Shown: positions 34,101 to 42,746, numbered from the stretch's first letter. The stretch is DNA of 64,000 bases from JADFJB01 sp964464595 (GCA_964464595.1 CAYXGW010000005.1:1-64000), one strand, 5' to 3'. Notes: generated from the sequence alone by a model not told the origin. Numbers and translations are program-made.

Positions 34101-35836
34101 AACCCATCATCTTCACCTCGGCGGACGGAACTCCAAGCCGCTCGGAGTGGGGTACTCTGTTTATCTACAGCAGCAACAACACCTTTGAACACTGCATCGT
34201 CGAAGGCAGCGACTGGGGACTTAAGTTTTACGGCACGCCCTCTCCGACAACCGGTAACGTAGTTAAGAACAGTCATCTGCACACCAACGACCAGGCCATC
34301 CGCGCAGAAAATACCGAGTTAGACGTGTACGATTGTACTATCGAAGACAACCGCCATGCCTTTGTGCTTATCAATAACACCAGCCAAAACGGCGGCATCT
34401 ATTTAGACGGCAATACTGTCCGCAATAACGACCGCGATGGCATTTACTCGATTAACTCGGTTGTCGACATCTTTAATACCACTCTAGATAACAATGGTCT
34501 TGGTAACGTAAGCACTTACCACGGCATCTGGGCCGTCACCTCAAGCGATATTGCGTTAGGGGTAAGGACCTTTTCATCGAATTCAGGAGGATATAATACT
34601 ATCAAAAACAATCATGGCGCAGGTATATACCGTAGTTCAAGCAGCTACCTTTTGGGCGGCTATTACGTGAAGCCGTGGATGCAGCAGGCAGGCCAAAATT
34701 CCATTTACGGCAACGGTACTTACTCAGGAACCTACAATGGAAAGGATATCTATAACCTAAACATCGCCACTACTTACGCGCACAAAATCTATTGGGGCAG
34801 TCCCAGTGGTCCCTCGCCCGGGCAGTTTTATGGCCCGGTGGATTACAGCTATTGGCTTTCTTCTCCTCCGATCGACGATCCTTTTAAGATTGCCCCATCT
34901 CCGCCTCATGTCCTGCAAGAAACGAACGGAACATCAGGGCCCCAGGGTCTTTCTAAAACTTTAAATGCCCAGTCAGCGGATGGGGATAAAGACCTTAAGA
35001 AGAAACTTATAGCACAGTTCAAGGCCACCATTGCAAAGGACCCTGGGTCTCAACAAGCAGTAGACGCATTACAAAATCTCTACAGCTTTGTCCGTACCGA
35101 TTGGCAGGACAAACTTGGCCAACGGAGCAGAATTTATGGGTATCTAAACGGTTTGTCCAACGCCCATCCAAATCTGCGGATCGGGGAAATTGCACATCAA
35201 TTGATGATTGTAGATAACATGAGCAGGGAAAACTATGATGATGCCATTTCAGTTGCAGAAGCAGCCCCGTCCGGAGGTAGCCTTGAGGCAAAGCGAGACG
35301 TCATGGTGCATCTAATTAGCCTTTATTTAAGAACCGGCCAGATTCAAAAAGCTGAAAATCAATTTGAGACCTTCAAAACTGTCTTTTCCGGGGATGAAAT
35401 CTATAAGGAATTTCTGCAAGATATGTTTAAACATGTCGACCAAGATTTAGCGCAGCCCATAAACAAGTCCAATACGACCGCATCTCTTCCTGAACTTTCC
35501 GATTCGGAGACTATTGAAACTGAAACGGCGATTCCAGCGATATTTGAGCTCAAACAAAATTACCCGAATCCGTTTAATCCGACAACCATCATCGGTTATA
35601 GTGTACATGAACCAGGTTTTGTTCGTCTTAGAATCTTCGATTTAACGGGCGCGGAAATCAATACTCTGTATAATGGCCATAAATCGCCGGGAACCCACTC
35701 AGTTGTTTGGGATGGTACAGACAGATTGGGTCGTCAGGTGAGTAGTGGGGTCTATTTTTATCAGATTACATTTCAACCCACTGCTAATGGTAGCGAAGGG
35801 TTTACCAGAAGCAGAAAATTGTCACTGCTTAGATAA
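31172..35836 (+). CDS. giant secreted subtilisin-like protease with beta-helix and T9SS sorting domain
   Basis: The ATG at 31172 follows AAAGGAG (the TTG at 31154 is only an earlier frame start). The 1554-aa product has a signal peptide ending in GFAQ, a propeptide-like region (about 25-370), an S8 catalytic domain with D404 (IIDLGF), H438 (DHGTACAE), oxyanion N521 (SAGN) and S749 (FSGTSAAAPHVAG), a right-handed beta-helix (about 890-1190) and a C-terminal T9SS domain from 1458 (FELKQNYPNPFNPTTIIGY) that ends in RSRKLSLLR. A 310-residue insertion sits between His and Ser. It should be secreted to the surface or medium. It follows the propeptide-like lipoprotein by 37 nt. Base composition is visibly more GC-rich from about 33270 on, a sign of mosaic origin. 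Confidence 0.93.
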   Translation: MKTEINYICATFLILFSSTGFAQVKTTDIENPYWYYSFNGERIEFEPVAEEILVEFKAKAESSAKIRALSKLNENYDALWKGQFKTTKEVNWSDKDEVLLLNTNANILKTEEILKQESEILGVLPKLKNKSTGEIVEFRPATFDVVFSQDIPASEIKSFLNKHHLKLRSDPIRNFYSYHVMRFVHVEIPKGAKLFSIIRKIANEPEVEHAFPLLRQGRARIVQIINLISSKKLRNDEPSYFAKLDTPCREIYRLYNNSPSQVLDIYKDKYNVKLERNEIAVSILLNDDFTNNLNILQAVEFDLEKVGKLGANSVFHGSLSIKDIAECAKQEAVARVFVQYHDEESHSKSFGSNLNNPVESIQNQNSRISKISSVVISEGVDLIDADIYHQNGIYGQNVKIGIIDLGFASYQSLLGTELPNSVITQSFRDDSGLGTSDHGTACAEIIHDVAPEAELYFAIVETANDYSDAINWLKNQGVDIMSISNLLINGGPNDGTGAINDQLNIAAAQNFNLFFAVSAGNHGEKHYEDYFNGYGIDGNNQVTTDDFHNFTFSDDDISFNATENKTINVDLGWYDPNDPNFNWYSTTEDLDLFLAAGIDENDLGEGDVVKFSDDVQNSSSPAPGKEKIEYDVPFGSPTLHIFVQDFPLDPPPVDANDYIIEVFTTPQFTTRELDPGIKVPDGSIASPADNFNACTAGSFYATTNKGFNIFDKAASNSRGPSNSGNISKPDVFGPAWVSTVSGGTFSGTSAAAPHVAGAAALLIESGRATTRQQIDDVLCSGLPGYTTAGNLLLSQSVEDDINTNKTWSTGSIINVVGYDGTGIYTGEKELHLTIGNTLTIQSGAIITLFDHVNFVIDAGATLVIKSGAIISFEGDAEIICEGMCDDQNGQFSWSPLACILAKDGGVYKNSSSNTLIVDNGAFLAMQGGTYELPDAGTVFESGSYWNIGPGSTIKVQPSRNITFKAGAYINAVGTVAQPIIFTSADGTPSRSEWGTLFIYSSNNTFEHCIVEGSDWGLKFYGTPSPTTGNVVKNSHLHTNDQAIRAENTELDVYDCTIEDNRHAFVLINNTSQNGGIYLDGNTVRNNDRDGIYSINSVVDIFNTTLDNNGLGNVSTYHGIWAVTSSDIALGVRTFSSNSGGYNTIKNNHGAGIYRSSSSYLLGGYYVKPWMQQAGQNSIYGNGTYSGTYNGKDIYNLNIATTYAHKIYWGSPSGPSPGQFYGPVDYSYWLSSPPIDDPFKIAPSPPHVLQETNGTSGPQGLSKTLNAQSADGDKDLKKKLIAQFKATIAKDPGSQQAVDALQNLYSFVRTDWQDKLGQRSRIYGYLNGLSNAHPNLRIGEIAHQLMIVDNMSRENYDDAISVAEAAPSGGSLEAKRDVMVHLISLYLRTGQIQKAENQFETFKTVFSGDEIYKEFLQDMFKHVDQDLAQPINKSNTTASLPELSDSETIETETAIPAIFELKQNYPNPFNPTTIIGYSVHEPGFVRLRIFDLTGAEINTLYNGHKSPGTHSVVWDGTDRLGRQVSSGVYFYQITFQPTANGSEGFTRSRKLSLLR

Positions 35837-35854
35837 GAAGGCAAAGTAAGCGTA

Positions 35855-36102
35855 AACAAGCTAACTCGCGTATGCACCAGACGCCCTTTCTGTTGCGCTC
35901 GCTAAAATTCAATTGAAAGGGCGCCAGTGATACGTGGGCTGTAACGTCAATCTCGCGACTGTCCAGTAATGCGCATACCAAACATTCAAGCAACCTGCTG
36001 AATTTGAGCTTCCGCAACATGTACTTTCTTAATATCCGCAAAGGCATTCGTATCCGTTCGTCCGGGCCGGACATTCATTACCAGAGTTGAGTTGGGCGTT
36101 AG
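35855..36102. other. GC-rich foreign-looking segment, possibly attC-like
   Basis: The region after the protease gene is more GC-rich than its surroundings and has no supported gene. An imperfect inverted repeat joins cgtatgcaccagacgccc (35869 on) to the complementary arm ending at 35934. It starts near ctaac and ends in gttgggcgttag (36091-36102), which resembles an integron attC core (GTTRRRY). At 248 nt it would be long for an attC, and the matching 5' core is imperfect. The call is tentative. Confidence 0.3.
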
Positions 36103-36141
36103 TCATTCAACAATAATTTCGAAACCGACGGCGTATTAGCA

Positions 36142-36274
36142 ATTGCAATGGAAGAGAGACCATACATTCCCGTGGGTTAAAATGGTTGTCCAATGATATC
36201 GTCAGTTTCATCTATGCTTTTGCCGGAGGGGTATTTGTGCTTATTGGATTTGCAATTTATTTAGAATGATAAGG
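36142..36274 (+). repeat. direct repeat, right copy (DUF92 3' end)
   Basis: Copy of 29648-29779 with scattered changes. It keeps the coding sense and reads WLSNDIVSFIYAFAGGVFVL up to the late part, then GFAIYLE and TGA, where a one-base indel separates the two copies. It lies downstream of the protease block and has no start of its own, so it is a non-functional tail. Confidence 0.88.
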
Positions 36275-36376
36275 CTTTTTTATTGACTATTATTTTGGAA
36301 TTATTAGTTTAGAACATATATTTTAACTCAATTATTAGATCTTAAATCAATCATTTTAAGTAAAGGGATTGAACTC

Positions 36377-37837
36377 ATGAAAAGAATATCTATTTTGATT
36401 TTTTGTCTATTTGTGAGCAGTTCTATTTTTGCTCAAGGAATTCCACTATTCACCACCGATTTTCAGCCGGTAGATTTCGCAGAAAGACGTGCAAAGGTTT
36501 ATGAAGCAATTGGTGAAAATGGAATCGCACTTATCCAGGGCGCTCCCATGCCGCACGGTTATGTCAAATTTCGTCAATACAATGAGTTCTATTATTTATG
36601 TGGTATCGAGACGCCATATTCATATCTTCTGTTAAATGGCTCTACTAGAACAGCCACGGTTTACTTACCTGCAAGAAATGAACGCCGTGAACGTGTTGAG
36701 GGGAAATTACTTTCCGCTGAAGACGACCAACTGATTAGAAAGTTAACGGGCATAGATGCCGTTTCTGCAGTTGGTCTGCTTTCAGAACATCTTACTGAAT
36801 TGACAGCTTCTATTCCTGAAATTGAAGTTTATTCTCCTTTTAGCCCTCCGGAAGGCTATGCGACGAGTCGCGATCTGGCCGTTCGAAGAATCAAGGACAT
36901 CAAAGCGGATCCATGGGATGGTCGTATTTCCCGTGACCAAAATTTCCTAAAACGAATAAAAAAGGCAGTAAATACCAATGTGATGAACTTAACTCCAATT
37001 CTGGATCAAATCCGGCTCATAAAGTCCGATCGTGAACTAAAACTTATTCGCAAAGCCACTCGTTTATCGGGCCTGGCTTTGATGGAAGCGATGAGATCCA
37101 CAATGCCGGGAGTTTGGGAATACGAGTTGGATGCTATCGCAAAATTTATCTTCTTCCGCGGTGGTGCACAGGGACATGCCTACTATTCCCTGGTTGCAGG
37201 TGGGACAAACTCCTGGTACCCCCATTATCATGCCAGCAAAAAACAATTGGTGGATGGCGAATTAATCTTGATGGATAGCGGACCCAATGTCGGATATTAC
37301 ACTACCGATGTTACGCGCCAATGGCCCGTTAATGGAAAGTTTGAACAGTGGCAAAGGGAATTGTATGGTTTTTACCTGGGATGTTATAAAGCTATTTTAG
37401 ATGAAATAAAACCCTTTAATACTGGCAAAGAAATTAAGCAGCGTGCGGCAGCCAAGATGGAAAAGGTTTTGGCGGAGGCAACATTTTCCAAACCGGAATA
37501 CGAAAAAGCTGCGACTAGTTTTGTTGAGAATTACAAAAGATCCATCCAATCCGGTCGATATGGCTTGGGGCACTGGGTGGGAATGGCCGTTCATGATGTA
37601 GGCCAGTACAGTGGAAAATATCTTCCCGGAATGGTATTTACCATTGAACCGGCATTACGAGTTCCTGAGGAAAAAATCTACATTCGCTTAGAAGATATGA
37701 TTCTCATTACGAAGAATGGAATAGAGATTTTATCAGAATTCGTACCTATGGACATGGAAGGAATTGAAACCTTAATGCAAGAACCAGGAATTCTACAAAA
37801 TTATCCGGAAGTAAAAACCATAACCAGTTCAAAATAA
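36377..37837 (+). CDS. secreted M24 Xaa-Pro aminopeptidase-type peptidase
   Basis: A signal peptide (MKRISILIFCLFVSSSIFAQ) leads into an N-terminal creatinase-like domain, then the pita-bread catalytic domain. All five dinuclear metal ligands are present: D300 (MDSGPN), D311 (TTDVTRQWP), H399 (GLGHWVGMAVHDVG), E424 (FTIEPALRVP) and E439 (IRLEDMILIT). The family removes N-terminal residues before proline. A periplasmic or secreted site is implied by the signal. The ATG follows AAAGGGA. It is not in a clear operon. Confidence 0.94.
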   Translation: MKRISILIFCLFVSSSIFAQGIPLFTTDFQPVDFAERRAKVYEAIGENGIALIQGAPMPHGYVKFRQYNEFYYLCGIETPYSYLLLNGSTRTATVYLPARNERRERVEGKLLSAEDDQLIRKLTGIDAVSAVGLLSEHLTELTASIPEIEVYSPFSPPEGYATSRDLAVRRIKDIKADPWDGRISRDQNFLKRIKKAVNTNVMNLTPILDQIRLIKSDRELKLIRKATRLSGLALMEAMRSTMPGVWEYELDAIAKFIFFRGGAQGHAYYSLVAGGTNSWYPHYHASKKQLVDGELILMDSGPNVGYYTTDVTRQWPVNGKFEQWQRELYGFYLGCYKAILDEIKPFNTGKEIKQRAAAKMEKVLAEATFSKPEYEKAATSFVENYKRSIQSGRYGLGHWVGMAVHDVGQYSGKYLPGMVFTIEPALRVPEEKIYIRLEDMILITKNGIEILSEFVPMDMEGIETLMQEPGILQNYPEVKTITSSK

Positions 37838-38157
37838 ATGACATTTATTTTAGTCTCCGAAGGAGTGCACTATTTTTAGGATAAGTCTATTTTTCATTTA
37901 ATTTAGGTGAAACAGATAGTTGCTCTCCTTTGGTAGACAAGGTTACCACGAGCATCGGTTTCATCATCTGATTACAATTGCTTAAAACGACGATGGGCCA
38001 AAATGAATAAGAAATTCAGATAGTTTCTTCTCTTATTTTTTTAACTAAAATCTACTTGCAAAGCGAAAAGAAAATTAATTATCTTCAAACTGATAAAAAG
38101 TTAAAATTCACCGTTACGAATTTGATTTAATCCCAAAGTATTTCAGTAGGAGATTTT
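37838..38157. other. gene-free stretch between M24 peptidase and enolase
   Basis: About 320 nt with no coding frame worth keeping and no clear terminator. An AGGAG site at 38148-38152 serves enolase. A promoter is expected here but no motif can be claimed. Confidence 0.5.
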
Positions 38158-39444
38158 ATGACGGTCATTGTTGATGTTATTGCCCGAGAAATTCTTGATT
38201 CCAGAGGAAATCCAACCATTGAAGTGGATGTTATATTAGAATCCGGCGTAGTCGGTCAGGCTGCAGTTCCATCCGGAGCCTCAACGGGAGAACGAGAAGC
38301 ACTGGAATTAAGGGACAAAGATGATTCCCGTTACATGGGCAAGGGCGTTTTGACGGCAGTGAAAACAGTGAATGAAACCGTTACCGATGTACTAATCGGT
38401 ATGGATTCAACGGACCAAATGAAAATAGATCATCTTTTGATTGACCTTGACGGCACTGATTTTAAAACAAAATTGGGTGCGAATACACTGTTGGGTGTTT
38501 CATTAGCAGTTTGCAAAGCTGCGGCTAATGCTTATAGTTTACCTTTATATCAATACATAGGTGGTGTTCATGCGCACACTCTGCCGGTTCCCATGTTCAA
38601 TGTCATTAACGGAGGTAAACACGCGGATAACAATGTAGATTTGCAAGAGTTCATGATTTATCCAGCCGGAGCTCCTACTTTTCGAGAGGGACTTCGCTAT
38701 GCAGCAGAAACTTTTCATGCATTAAAAGAATTGCTGGTGAAAAAGAACTACTCTACCGGAGTCGGAGATGAGGGTGGATTCGCGCCGAATTTGAACTCCA
38801 ACGAAGAAGCCATTCAATTGATTCTTGAAGCGATTAATTCGGCCGGTTATTCAGCTGGAGAAGAGATTTTCATTTGTCTTGATCCCGCATCCAGTGAATT
38901 TTATGATTCGGAAAATCAAATTTATAACCTGGCATCAGAAGAGAAGAAGCTTTCTTCAGAACAGATGGTAGATTATTATGTTGATCTTGTAAGAAAATAT
39001 CCTATTGTTTCTATTGAAGATGGCATGGCAGAAGATGACTGGGATGGATGGCAAATCATTACAGAAAAACTTGGCAATAAAATCCAATTGGTCGGCGATG
39101 ATATATTTGTAACCAATGCGAAAATACTTCAGGAAGGAATTGAGAGAGGGGTTGCTAATTCAATTCTGATTAAAGTCAACCAAATCGGTACACTTACGGA
39201 AACCCTTAATACTATTGAACTTGCAAAAACCAATGGCTATCGAACAGTAATCTCTCATCGCTCCGGCGAAACTGAAGATACGACTATAGCAGATATTGCC
39301 GTTGCAACCAATTCAGGTCAAATAAAAACCGGTTCAGTAACAAGAGGAGAAAGAACAGCAAAATACAACCAATTACTTCGGATTGAAGAAGAACTGGGAA
39401 GTATTGCCTACTACCCCGGGAAAAAAACCATTAGATCTTTCTAA
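38158..39444 (+). CDS. eno: enolase
   Basis: Converts 2-phosphoglycerate to phosphoenolpyruvate in glycolysis. The 428-aa length and all signatures fit: the SGASTGEREALELRD start, NGGKHADNNVDLQEFMI, the catalytic GVGDEGGFAPNL, metal ligands in CLDPASSEFYD, SIEDGMAEDDWDGW and VGDDIFVTN, then LIKVNQIGTLTET and ISHRSGETEDTTIADIAV. The start ATG has AGGAG 5 nt upstream. The FtsB-like gene follows after 36 nt, an arrangement that recurs in other bacteria. Confidence 0.98.
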   Translation: MTVIVDVIAREILDSRGNPTIEVDVILESGVVGQAAVPSGASTGEREALELRDKDDSRYMGKGVLTAVKTVNETVTDVLIGMDSTDQMKIDHLLIDLDGTDFKTKLGANTLLGVSLAVCKAAANAYSLPLYQYIGGVHAHTLPVPMFNVINGGKHADNNVDLQEFMIYPAGAPTFREGLRYAAETFHALKELLVKKNYSTGVGDEGGFAPNLNSNEEAIQLILEAINSAGYSAGEEIFICLDPASSEFYDSENQIYNLASEEKKLSSEQMVDYYVDLVRKYPIVSIEDGMAEDDWDGWQIITEKLGNKIQLVGDDIFVTNAKILQEGIERGVANSILIKVNQIGTLTETLNTIELAKTNGYRTVISHRSGETEDTTIADIAVATNSGQIKTGSVTRGERTAKYNQLLRIEEELGSIAYYPGKKTIRSF

Positions 39445-39480
39445 AATATTTATAAGAAAATAGACAGTATTGGAAATCCA

Positions 39481-39822
39481 GTGATTCGAAAAAAATCAAG
39501 TCTTCATCGTAATCAAAAATCCATCCAAAAAATAAAATTTTTACTTGGAGCAGGTCTTGGGATAGCTGCATTATATTATCTTTCTTTTAATCAATATGGA
39601 ATCCTTCAACATTTTAAAACCAAACAGAAATTAGAACATCTTCGCCAAAGAACCGAGCAGCTGCAAAAGGAACAACAAACCATAATAGAATCTATCGAAC
39701 GGCTGAAGAATGATTATGAATACATCGAAAAAATCGCCCGTGAGAAATATTTTTTGATCAAAAAAGGCGAAGAAATATATTGGATTAGAAAAAACTCCCC
39801 TTCTGAAAAACCTTCACTTTAA
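39481..39822 (+). CDS. ftsB: FtsB/DivIC-family septum protein
   Basis: Small (113 aa) bitopic protein: a basic N-terminus, one membrane helix near residues 19-38 (FLLGAGLGIAALYYL), a coiled coil (KQKLEHLRQRTEQLQKEQQT), then the FtsB-type tail KIAREKYFLIKKGEEIYWI. It would join the FtsL/FtsQ-type divisome complex. The GTG start is supported by position after enolase and by GGAAAT upstream. The eno-ftsB order is a familiar pair. Confidence 0.85.
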   Translation: MIRKKSSLHRNQKSIQKIKFLLGAGLGIAALYYLSFNQYGILQHFKTKQKLEHLRQRTEQLQKEQQTIIESIERLKNDYEYIEKIAREKYFLIKKGEEIYWIRKNSPSEKPSL

Positions 39823-39985
39823 TTTTCTCATTAAAAATTTATTTCCGATTTTTCATCATTCACTGCGGCGGATTTACTTTATTTGCTTTTGTTTTTCATT
39901 CATGATAAATTATTTCAATTTTTATCCGATTTATTCAACAAAAATAAAGATTGTTTCAATCCCAAAATAGTAGGTTAATAAACAT

Positions 39986-40699
39986 ATGATCAAAAGATTA
40001 AGAGGTTATTCGATTACCGGTATTTTGGTAATTACTCCAATAGCGCTTACTATCTATATATTCTGGAAATTATTCAACGGGTTAGACGGGTTGTTATTAA
40101 ATACATTTAATAATACCGCGGATTTCTTTGGTCTGCCCGGTTACCAGGGTAAGATTCCAGGTCTCGGCATAATCACTATGGTTTTTGTGACAATCCTAAC
40201 AGGAATGGCTGTTCGAAATTATTTTGGTCATAAATTATTTCGAGTTGGAGAATTTGCAGTTACTAAAATTCCATTAGTCAGTAAAATTTATATCGCACTC
40301 AGACAGATTTTTGAAGCTATGTTTGCGGAAAAAAGAGAGGTTTTTAAAGAAGTCGTATTATTCCAATATCCTCGACCAGGTATGTATTCAATCGGTTTTA
40401 TAACGCAAGACACAAGGGGAGAAATCCAAGAAAAACTTGAAGAAGATGTTTATAGCATCTTTCTTCCGACTACACCAAATCCGACTTCGGGATATTTGTT
40501 GTTCATTCCAAAAAAGGATTTGATCAAGTTATCAATTTCTACGGAAGAAGCCCTCAAACTAATCATTTCCGGTGGTGTAGTTACCCCCACAGGTCCAACG
40601 GATCATGAAATTAAGTTAGAAGATTTGTTTCCATTTAAAAAGAAACGAAAGAAGCAAAAACGAGTGGAACTAATCCATTCTAATGATACTAAAAATTAA
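39986..40699 (+). CDS. DUF502 family membrane protein
   Basis: A 237-aa protein with two N-terminal membrane segments (GILVITPIALTIYIFWKLF and LGIITMVFVTILTGM), then the DUF502 motifs KIPLVSKIYIALRQIFEAM, VVLFQYPRPGMYSIGFITQ and FLPTTPNPTSGYLLFIPK. The tail is basic (KKKRKKQKR). The molecular role is unknown; the family belongs to the inner membrane and is widespread. It is followed by a hairpin terminator at 40759-40781. Confidence 0.93.
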   Translation: MIKRLRGYSITGILVITPIALTIYIFWKLFNGLDGLLLNTFNNTADFFGLPGYQGKIPGLGIITMVFVTILTGMAVRNYFGHKLFRVGEFAVTKIPLVSKIYIALRQIFEAMFAEKREVFKEVVLFQYPRPGMYSIGFITQDTRGEIQEKLEEDVYSIFLPTTPNPTSGYLLFIPKKDLIKLSISTEEALKLIISGGVVTPTGPTDHEIKLEDLFPFKKKRKKQKRVELIHSNDTKN

Positions 40700-40758
40700 T
40701 GATATGGATTAGGCACTCTGTTCAAAAGTGATTTAACCTTAACAGTATAAAAGCACTT

Positions 40759-40781
40759 AAGGATCACCACGGTCCTTTTTT
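40759..40781 (+). terminator. intrinsic terminator after DUF502 gene
   Basis: aaggatc pairs with ggtcctt around a five-base loop, with a T-run just after. It is consistent with an end of transcription 60 nt after the DUF502 stop, although the next gene starts only 13 nt later. Confidence 0.7.
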
Positions 40782-40793
40782 CGATAATACACC

Positions 40794-42641
40794 ATGCAGT
40801 CACGCACTTATTTCTTTATTTTATTCTCCATCCCTATATTTTTTTCACACACGGATAATTCAAATGCTCAAAATCAAAATGGATTACAATTAAGTTTTCG
40901 CCAGGATTTTAGTAGTTATATATGGCGTAGTCGTTTTTTTTATTTGATTCCGATCAACCCAAATCAAAGCTTAACCATTTCGGAAATGTATAATTCGGAT
41001 TTACTCGAGTCTACCCTAAACTCGGATAAGTGGAAAGACGATCAATTCTTCACTTCACAGTATATTTATCGAATCAAACCATGGATTACAGGAATGGCTT
41101 TTTTGAAATCCAAAATTTTTTCCGATAAACAAACTGGTATTTTAAACAATACCAATTCTCATCAATTGGGGATAGGATGGATCCTTCAGCCAACACGAAA
41201 ATTTGAAGTTAAAAATTACACCGGGTGGAAATCCGACCAACGATTTGGCAGAACTCAACAAGGGCTCTTCTTCCAAGTTGAAAGCAGTTCTTTGCCTTTT
41301 AAGGTAGCCGATTATACCAATAATTATTCACTGGATTTCAAAAATGATTTTTCTCAAAAGCGAAATAACCAGGATTATCATCTTAATTACACAATCTCTC
41401 GAAAGTTCTATGCTAACACATCGGATTCAATTAACTTCAGAACAGGATATCGCAAGATAAACTATTTTATTTCCGAGACTGGCAACCTGGAAACAAGGGT
41501 CGAAAAAGAAACCGATTTTAGCAATCGTTTAAATTATCAAGTTAGCAATCACATTATTTGGAAACTTTACACAAGATTATTAAGCAGAACCAGTAACGTG
41601 GACCAAATTATTGACGAAGAAGCAACCGGCCGTCGTGAACGTGAAGATACCGTAACCGAATGGCAGAGCCAGATTCGTTGGCAATCGACAAACTTTAACT
41701 TTGGTTTTGGTGGCGGTTATGTAAATCGAAGTCAAGCCTATCAGAGTTCGGATACCATTACACCCACCCCCTACATCGGCAGTATCGGGCTTCCTGATAA
41801 TCGAGACCTTCTTTATTCTATGAATTCAATTATGAATTGGAAACTTACATCAAAAGACTCAGTTGCTGCAAGTATAACCATTTCGCGATTGAAATACGAT
41901 ACTCCGGATTCATCAAATTTTGATGACCGCGATGAGTTTCGGTTAAACTTTTTAATTGCATACTCGAGAAGAATATCTCCATTTCTCAGGATCGGAATCG
42001 ATTCAAAAGGGTATTTGCACCATCTTTCATATTTATTCTCAGAACGAAGTGCAAATAACAATTGGAACCGGATTATAAAATTTGGTACTTTTTTGAAATA
42101 TAATAATTTGCAAAATTTTCGATGGTACCAACGTGCTGAGGTGCAAGCAAATTACACAACATTTGATTTTGAAGACACACAATTTCTCGTTCGAAGTTTT
42201 GTTTATCGGAAATTTACACTTACAGACTCTCTCGCTTTGGGTACATATGGAAAATTTCACATTCACTTGTTCCATCGTCTGGAATTGGAAGAAAACGGAA
42301 GACTAATTTGGAAAGATTTTTCCGAACAGCTTTCTCTAAATCGACGGAATCATCAGCTTATATTGGGTTGTGAATATCCAATTATTGGAAACCTGATGGC
42401 CTATGCCGGTCTAACCGCCTATATTCGTCGAGAATGGCGTTACCGTCTTCAACCGACGGGAAAACAATCCAGAGAAAAACTAAAAGATTTTACCAGCTAT
42501 GGCCCGCAACTAAAATTGTTTCTTCGGAATAACGAAAAGCGAAAAGCGCTTTTTTCACTATCACGTCTTAAAATTGCCACTCCATCGGGTCAAACATACA
42601 CAATTAACCGAATAGAGTTAAATACACATTGGTTCTTCTAA
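40794..42641 (+). CDS. predicted outer-membrane beta-barrel protein
   Basis: A signal peptide (YFFILFSIPIFFSHT to NSNAQ) and then about 580 residues of alternating aromatic and polar strands (FRQDFSSYIWRSRFFY, WRYRLQPTGK) suggest an outer-membrane barrel, with the terminal strand TYTINRIELNTHWFF ending in aromatic residues. I do not recognise a family. Its start overlaps the terminator region, so it probably has its own promoter. It has no obvious link with its neighbours. Confidence 0.75.
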   Translation: MQSRTYFFILFSIPIFFSHTDNSNAQNQNGLQLSFRQDFSSYIWRSRFFYLIPINPNQSLTISEMYNSDLLESTLNSDKWKDDQFFTSQYIYRIKPWITGMAFLKSKIFSDKQTGILNNTNSHQLGIGWILQPTRKFEVKNYTGWKSDQRFGRTQQGLFFQVESSSLPFKVADYTNNYSLDFKNDFSQKRNNQDYHLNYTISRKFYANTSDSINFRTGYRKINYFISETGNLETRVEKETDFSNRLNYQVSNHIIWKLYTRLLSRTSNVDQIIDEEATGRREREDTVTEWQSQIRWQSTNFNFGFGGGYVNRSQAYQSSDTITPTPYIGSIGLPDNRDLLYSMNSIMNWKLTSKDSVAASITISRLKYDTPDSSNFDDRDEFRLNFLIAYSRRISPFLRIGIDSKGYLHHLSYLFSERSANNNWNRIIKFGTFLKYNNLQNFRWYQRAEVQANYTTFDFEDTQFLVRSFVYRKFTLTDSLALGTYGKFHIHLFHRLELEENGRLIWKDFSEQLSLNRRNHQLILGCEYPIIGNLMAYAGLTAYIRREWRYRLQPTGKQSREKLKDFTSYGPQLKLFLRNNEKRKALFSLSRLKIATPSGQTYTINRIELNTHWFF

Positions 42642-42746
42642 CCATCAATGTTTATTTAACTAAGCCTTGCGTATTTTATTAAGTATCATTATATTGATGG
42701 CAATAATTTCGATGGATACAGTGAAAGAGAACTGATTTTAATTGAA

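Noticed and set aside
33268..34282. Long frames antisense to the subtilase, and frames in other registers of it
   Set aside because: They are shadows of the GC-rich part of the protease gene, without start sites or family motifs.
29780..36141. Classical integrative element around the protease block
   Set aside because: No integrase, transposase or phage gene is present. Only the direct repeats remain as evidence, so it is reported as a finding and not as a named element.
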